Assembly (NCBI GenBank): GCA_043758125.1
Contig: JAYVOC010000172.1
Coordinates: forward strand, 1 to 18,350
Reading direction: 5' to 3'
Origin: JANXSD01 sp043758125
Lineage (GTDB): Bacteria > Bacteroidota > Bacteroidia > AKYH767-A > OLB10
Length of the DNA: 18,350 nt
The notes below the pieces were generated by a model. That model saw only the letters and a program-made list of their open reading frames with translations, searched no databases and was not told the origin of the DNA. The first letter of the stretch is position 1. Each line of letters starts with the position of its first letter. The position numbers were made by a program, and so were the translations under genes. Below are positions 14,708 through 18,350 of this stretch, piece by piece.

Positions 14708-17134
14708 TTACGAATTACTTTTCTCAGCACTATTATTTTTATAACTCATCACAACTACAACAATACTTAACCCTATCAGCAACACAGATCCCAACAACGA
14801 AATTTTCTCACCAGCTTTATAAACTTCAGGTTCAAATTTGAATTCGATGTTATGATTCCCAGATGGAATTTTCATTCCGCGTAAAACATAATTTACACGA
14901 ATATGATTTACTGGCTTATTATCAATGTAGGCATTCCAGCCTTTTGGGTAATAAATATCAGAGAAAACTGCGAATTGATCTCTTGAAGAGTTAGAAACAT
15001 ATTTTAAATCATTCGGTGCGTAACTCGTTAACTTAATCATCGATAATGAATCTCTACCATATTGCAATCCCTTTATTTCATCAGCATAACGTTGATCAAT
15101 CACCACAGAATTTTTTGTATTCATGCTATCCAATTCTTTCATCTCTGCATCTGAATTTGCAACAACTTTCCAGTTATCAACGAACCACGCATTGCCTAAC
15201 GCTCCATTATTTAATTGTACCATTGGCGAATGATCTTGCGGATTTTGTACAATAAAATATTTCGTATTCAACATGTTCAAAACATTCATATTGCCTTTGC
15301 TGATCTGATATTCGATTAGCTCTTGATAACGTTTCAATTTCGCACCGTGATATCCACCAATAGATTTATGAAAGTAAGATGTGCTAGCATCATTAAATGT
15401 ACTTACAGATGTATTCATAACTCTGTAATACGTTTTGTCCTGTAAAATTTGTTCATCAGCAGCTGTCATCTCAAAAGGTTTCTCTGCATTCGATTTAGAA
15501 GTAAAATTACTATCATTCAAAAAACGCTTATCCACACCTACCATATCAAACATGATGAAGAGTGCTAAACCACAAAGCATATACGAAGATTTCAATTTCC
15601 CTTTCAACCAAAACCACATCAAGCCAAAACCAATTGACACAAAAAACAATGAACGCAATGCATCTAACCTCAATGCACTTTCGCGATCACGAACTAATGC
15701 CGATAATAGCCATTCGTATTGTTTTAATTGCTCATCACCGAGTCCGCGGAAATCACAAAACATTCCTGGCAATAAAACGAACACCGCACATATTCCACCA
15801 ACAATATAAAACGAATACAACAATGCTTTTTTGAGCTTTTCTTTATCGACACCATTCTCCATAAATTTCATCACAGCAAGAGCAGCGCCCAATGGAATTG
15901 CAAATGAAACAAGCACTAACATCATCGATACAGCTCTAAATTTATTGTATGCAGGGAAATGATTGAAAAAGAAATCTGTTAACTCATGAAAGTTTTTTCC
16001 CCATGCTAATGTGATCGATAAAACACTTACAGCTATTAACCACCACTTCATTCTGCCTCTTAATAAGAACAGCGCTAACACAAACAAAAAGAATGGTATT
16101 GCACCGTTATAAACTGGACCCGATGTCATTGGTTGTTGCCCCCAATATAGTGGTGCCGCTTTTACAAATGATCTTGCTTGATCTTCACCAGCATTTTGTA
16201 CTAAGGCTTTGTAAGTATCCGAGTTTTCACCAAGCTGATACGATGATGATCCACCATTAAAATTCGGAATTAATAACGTCATGGTTTCCATTTTTCCATA
16301 ACTCCAATCTGTAGCATAACCTTGATCTAATCCAGTACTTGCTTTCTTCTCTGTTAATTCAGAAGCACCGCGAGTAGAAAATTGTCCGTACTCATAGGTT
16401 CCCCATAAACTTGGAATGTTTGGTAATACTGCTAAAACAACTGCAACAACTAACACCAAACTTGCTTTTATAAAATCGCCAATGCTTTTATTCATAACGG
16501 CGTTTATTCCTTCGCAAAGCACCAATAAGCCTATTGCTAATGAAAGATAATACGTGATTTGTAAGTGATTCGCATAGATCTCTAACGAGAGTGCCATGGC
16601 AGTTAAAATTCCTCCTTGCCAGATTTTCCCTCGATAGGCCATCAATACTCCTGCAACAACTAAAGGTAAAATTGCTAATGCGTGCACTTTCGAATCATGG
16701 CCAGCCTGCAAGCAAACAAATTGATACGAGCATAATGCATACGCAAAGGCTCCACCAATTGCTAGTCGATAATCTGCTTTTAAACTGATTAATAAAAGAT
16801 AAAAACCTATCAAACTAAGAAATATCAAATTTGCTGGAGCCGGTAACCATAGCCAAAGAAAGGTATTCACAAAACGAATTAAATTACCAGTATAAACTAC
16901 TGAAATTTGATATGCTGGCATTCCCGAAAACATGGAGTTAGTCCATAAAGCCTCGTTACCAGTTTGGTTTCTGAAATCAGTAATCTCTTTCGACATTCCA
17001 ATCCACTGACCAATATCATGTTGTTGAAGTGCTTTCCCAGATAAAATGGGAGAGAAATACAAAATTGTAACCAATAGAAATACCCCAATTGCTATAAGAT
17101 GAGGCTGTAATTGTTTGAAAATTGAGTTTTTCAT
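14708..17134 (-). CDS. YfhO-family polytopic membrane protein (GT-C-like)
   Basis: An 808-residue inner-membrane protein with about 12-14 transmembrane segments, followed by a large C-terminal extracytoplasmic region. The first loop has the acidic motif QQHDIGQWIG (37-46) and WTNSMFSGMPAYQ (64-76), in the place where GT-C transferases keep their catalytic acid. The C-terminal domain (about 728-769, YYPKGWNAYIDNKP and LRGMKIPSGNHNIEF) is characteristic of YfhO. In Gram-positive bacteria YfhO helps glycosylate lipoteichoic acid; the Bacteroidota homologues have no defined substrate. By eye its G+C is clearly higher than that of the neighbouring glycosyltransferases, so it reads as core genome. 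A final transmembrane segment lies at about 780-800. Confidence 0.87.
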   Translation of the reverse strand: MKNSIFKQLQPHLIAIGVFLLVTILYFSPILSGKALQQHDIGQWIGMSKEITDFRNQTGNEALWTNSMFSGMPAYQISVVYTGNLIRFVNTFLWLWLPAPANLIFLSLIGFYLLLISLKADYRLAIGGAFAYALCSYQFVCLQAGHDSKVHALAILPLVVAGVLMAYRGKIWQGGILTAMALSLEIYANHLQITYYLSLAIGLLVLCEGINAVMNKSIGDFIKASLVLVVAVVLAVLPNIPSLWGTYEYGQFSTRGASELTEKKASTGLDQGYATDWSYGKMETMTLLIPNFNGGSSSYQLGENSDTYKALVQNAGEDQARSFVKAAPLYWGQQPMTSGPVYNGAIPFFLFVLALFLLRGRMKWWLIAVSVLSITLAWGKNFHELTDFFFNHFPAYNKFRAVSMMLVLVSFAIPLGAALAVMKFMENGVDKEKLKKALLYSFYIVGGICAVFVLLPGMFCDFRGLGDEQLKQYEWLLSALVRDRESALRLDALRSLFFVSIGFGLMWFWLKGKLKSSYMLCGLALFIMFDMVGVDKRFLNDSNFTSKSNAEKPFEMTAADEQILQDKTYYRVMNTSVSTFNDASTSYFHKSIGGYHGAKLKRYQELIEYQISKGNMNVLNMLNTKYFIVQNPQDHSPMVQLNNGALGNAWFVDNWKVVANSDAEMKELDSMNTKNSVVIDQRYADEIKGLQYGRDSLSMIKLTSYAPNDLKYVSNSSRDQFAVFSDIYYPKGWNAYIDNKPVNHIRVNYVLRGMKIPSGNHNIEFKFEPEVYKAGEKISLLGSVLLIGLSIVVVVMSYKNNSAEKSNS

Positions 17135-17194
17135 ACGCTGTTTAATTCGGACTCCGAAAATACAGCGAAAAAATGAAAGCGAAGGCTCCCTTAA

Positions 17195-17452
17195 CTAGTC
17201 TTTAATTTCAACGTAGTCAACGTATTCACCATTAGTACTACCAGCTGCACCTTTTTTAGAGGTACTATTATCCTCAACTGTTACGTATCCATCTGGCTTT
17301 TTAACATGATTTGGATCCTGTTGCTGCTGCATTTTATTCATGTTTTTAAATACACCTTTGGTAACTGCATTCATCACCATGAAAAATATGTATCTTCTGA
17401 AAACAGAAAACAACAAAAATATAACCAATAATACAAGAAAGAAATCTGACAT
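17195..17452 (-). CDS. DUF4834-like small membrane protein
   Basis: An 85-residue protein with one N-terminal transmembrane segment (residues about 3-28, FFLVLLVIFLLFSVFRRY). A Gln-rich stretch and a charged, flexible tail ending EYVDYVEIKD follow. The layout matches the Bacteroidota-restricted DUF4834 family as I remember it; no function is known. It lies between carB and the yfhO-family gene, all on the minus strand, 60 bases before yfhO, so co-expression with yfhO is likely. Confidence 0.65.
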   Translation of the reverse strand: MSDFFLVLLVIFLLFSVFRRYIFFMVMNAVTKGVFKNMNKMQQQQDPNHVKKPDGYVTVEDNSTSKKGAAGSTNGEYVDYVEIKD

Positions 17453-17486
17453 TTTTTTAATCTTTTATGTACAAACGTTTTGATTT

Positions 17487-17516
17487 GTAAATTATTTAAT
17501 ACTCGTCTTACAACAA
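17487..17516 (-). promoter_or_regulatory. Weak candidate promoter upstream of the DUF4834-like gene
   Basis: On the minus strand a TTG (within plus-strand 17511-17516) stands 19 bases before TAATTTAC (plus-strand 17487-17494), a partial match to the Bacteroidota pattern TTG-N19-21-TAnnTTTG. It is followed by the inverted pair TACAAA (17470-17475) / TTTGTA (17484-17489). Confidence 0.22.
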
Positions 17517-17554
17517 GTGGTTTAAATTTAACCTCCACCGCTAATTTATGTATT

Positions 17555-18350
17555 TTATCTCGATAAATAAAGATTTCTTTCTCCATATATCTCCTGAAAA
17601 AAATCATCTTCCAAATCATCAATAAAATAAATTGCTTCACCTGTAGATTTCATCTCTGGACCAAGCTCCTTATTCACATCTCTAAATTTTTCGAATGAAA
17701 AAACTGGAACTTTTATAGCATATCCATCCAACTTAGGATTAAAGTTAAAATCCTTTACTTTATTCACTCCTAACATTACTTTGGTAGCAAAATTTACATA
17801 AGGTTCATCATAAGCCTTAGCGATAAAGGGTACTGTACGCGAAGCTCGAGGATTTGCTTCGATAACATAAACTACATCATCTTTAATAGCAAATTGAATA
17901 TTTATTAATCCAATTACCTTCATCGCTAAAGCAATTTTATGCGTAATTTCTTTTATCTGTCGGATTACATCATCACTTAAATCAAATGGAGGTAATACCG
18001 CATTACTATCACCTGAGTGGATACCAGCGGGCTCAATATGCTCCATTATTCCTATGATGTAAGCATCTTCCCCATCACAAATTGCATCAGCCTCAGCCTC
18101 AATTGCACGTTCTAAAAAATGATCCAACAAAACTTTATTGCCAGGATTATCTTGTAATAAATTTACAACATGCGTTTCTAATTCTTGTTCATTAATCACA
18201 ATCTTCATACTCTGTCCGCCTAACACATAGCTCGGACGAACAAGCAAAGGAAAACCTAACTCACGTGATAATTTCACACATTGATCAGCTTCTTCAATAA
18301 CAGCAAATTTTGGATAAGGAATTCCCAAATCTTTTAACAGATTTGAAAAA
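17555..18350 (-). CDS. carB: Carbamoyl-phosphate synthase large subunit, C-terminal part (5' end outside window)
   Basis: The visible 264 residues cover most of the second ATP-grasp (carbamate kinase) domain of CarB. Landmarks are GFPLLVRPSYVLGGQSM, VLLDHFLERAIEAEADAICDG, GIMEHIEPAGIHSGDS and the metal/ATP-binding IEANPRASRTVPFIAKAY. The frame runs open through the window edge (FSNLLKDLGIPYPKF), so the gene is partial here and no start should be called inside it. CarB makes carbamoyl phosphate from bicarbonate, glutamine-derived ammonia and ATP for pyrimidine and arginine synthesis. The protein ends GERNLYLSR right after the ATP-grasp region. It therefore lacks the ~130-residue MGS-like allosteric domain present in Escherichia coli CarB, a form I recall as usual in flavobacteria. 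Confidence 0.95.
   Translation of the reverse strand, partial: FSNLLKDLGIPYPKFAVIEEADQCVKLSRELGFPLLVRPSYVLGGQSMKIVINEQELETHVVNLLQDNPGNKVLLDHFLERAIEAEADAICDGEDAYIIGIMEHIEPAGIHSGDSNAVLPPFDLSDDVIRQIKEITHKIALAMKVIGLINIQFAIKDDVVYVIEANPRASRTVPFIAKAYDEPYVNFATKVMLGVNKVKDFNFNPKLDGYAIKVPVFSFEKFRDVNKELGPEMKSTGEAIYFIDDLEDDFFQEIYGERNLYLSR

Noticed and set aside
15046..15834. Plus-strand open frames opposite the yfhO-family gene
   Set aside because: They are antisense shadows of a long coding region with clear membrane segments; no family motifs and no promoter.
17470..17489. Operator from the TACAAA/TTTGTA inverted pair
   Set aside because: Six-base AT-rich arms are too short to distinguish from chance, and no regulator gene is nearby.
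17374..17640. 88-codon minus-strand frame overlapping the end of carB and the DUF4834-like gene
   Set aside because: It overlaps two well-supported genes in a different phase and its composition reflects AT-rich DNA.

Overview
The window looks like chromosomal DNA of a Bacteroidota (Flavobacteriia/Sphingobacteriia-type) bacterium. The evidence is the low G+C content, a secreted protein with a gliding-motility-associated C-terminal sorting domain (type IX secretion), a CarB that ends without the MGS regulatory domain, a DUF4834-like small membrane protein, a YfhO-family membrane protein, and one good Bacteroidota-type -7 promoter element (TAnnTTTG).

Left part (1-3814). A 998-residue surface adhesin on the minus strand (signal peptide, LamG-like domain, seven ~71-residue Cys-paired repeats, two PKD domains, T9SS sorting domain) lies just downstream of aroQ (type II dehydroquinase, minus strand). 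The first 85 bases of the window exactly copy an internal part of aroQ (3447-3531) in direct orientation. The copy continues with 17 of 22 matching positions and then stops, and it carries an in-frame stop codon. The adhesin and about 250 bases of gene-poor DNA therefore sit between an aroQ fragment and the intact aroQ. This is the most unusual structure in the window.

Middle part (3845-7405, plus strand). xerD (chromosome dimer resolution recombinase) diverges from aroQ across 30 bases. It is followed by an FNR-family flavin reductase, a clear intrinsic terminator, an inward-rectifier-type K+ channel, and a signal-peptide-bearing TPR protein resembling the RMDN family. The last two probably form an operon; the TPR gene starts with TTG.

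Right-centre part (7423-14678). This is an AT-rich glycan assembly and modification region: a Wzx-like flippase (TTG start, minus), a GT-B glycosyltransferase (plus), a GT2 glycosyltransferase, an FkbM methyltransferase, two further class I methyltransferases, and a putative GT-A-like glycosyltransferase (all minus). No polymerase, chain-length regulator or initiating phosphoglycosyltransferase is visible, so it is either part of a larger locus elsewhere or a dispersed set.

Right end (14708-18350, minus strand). yfhO-family gene, DUF4834-like gene and the 3' part of carB, all in the same direction, look like core genome.

I found no tRNA, rRNA, CRISPR array, intact insertion sequence or defence system. 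Nothing here clearly qualifies as a new biological system; the aroQ-flanked adhesin is the best candidate for follow-up.
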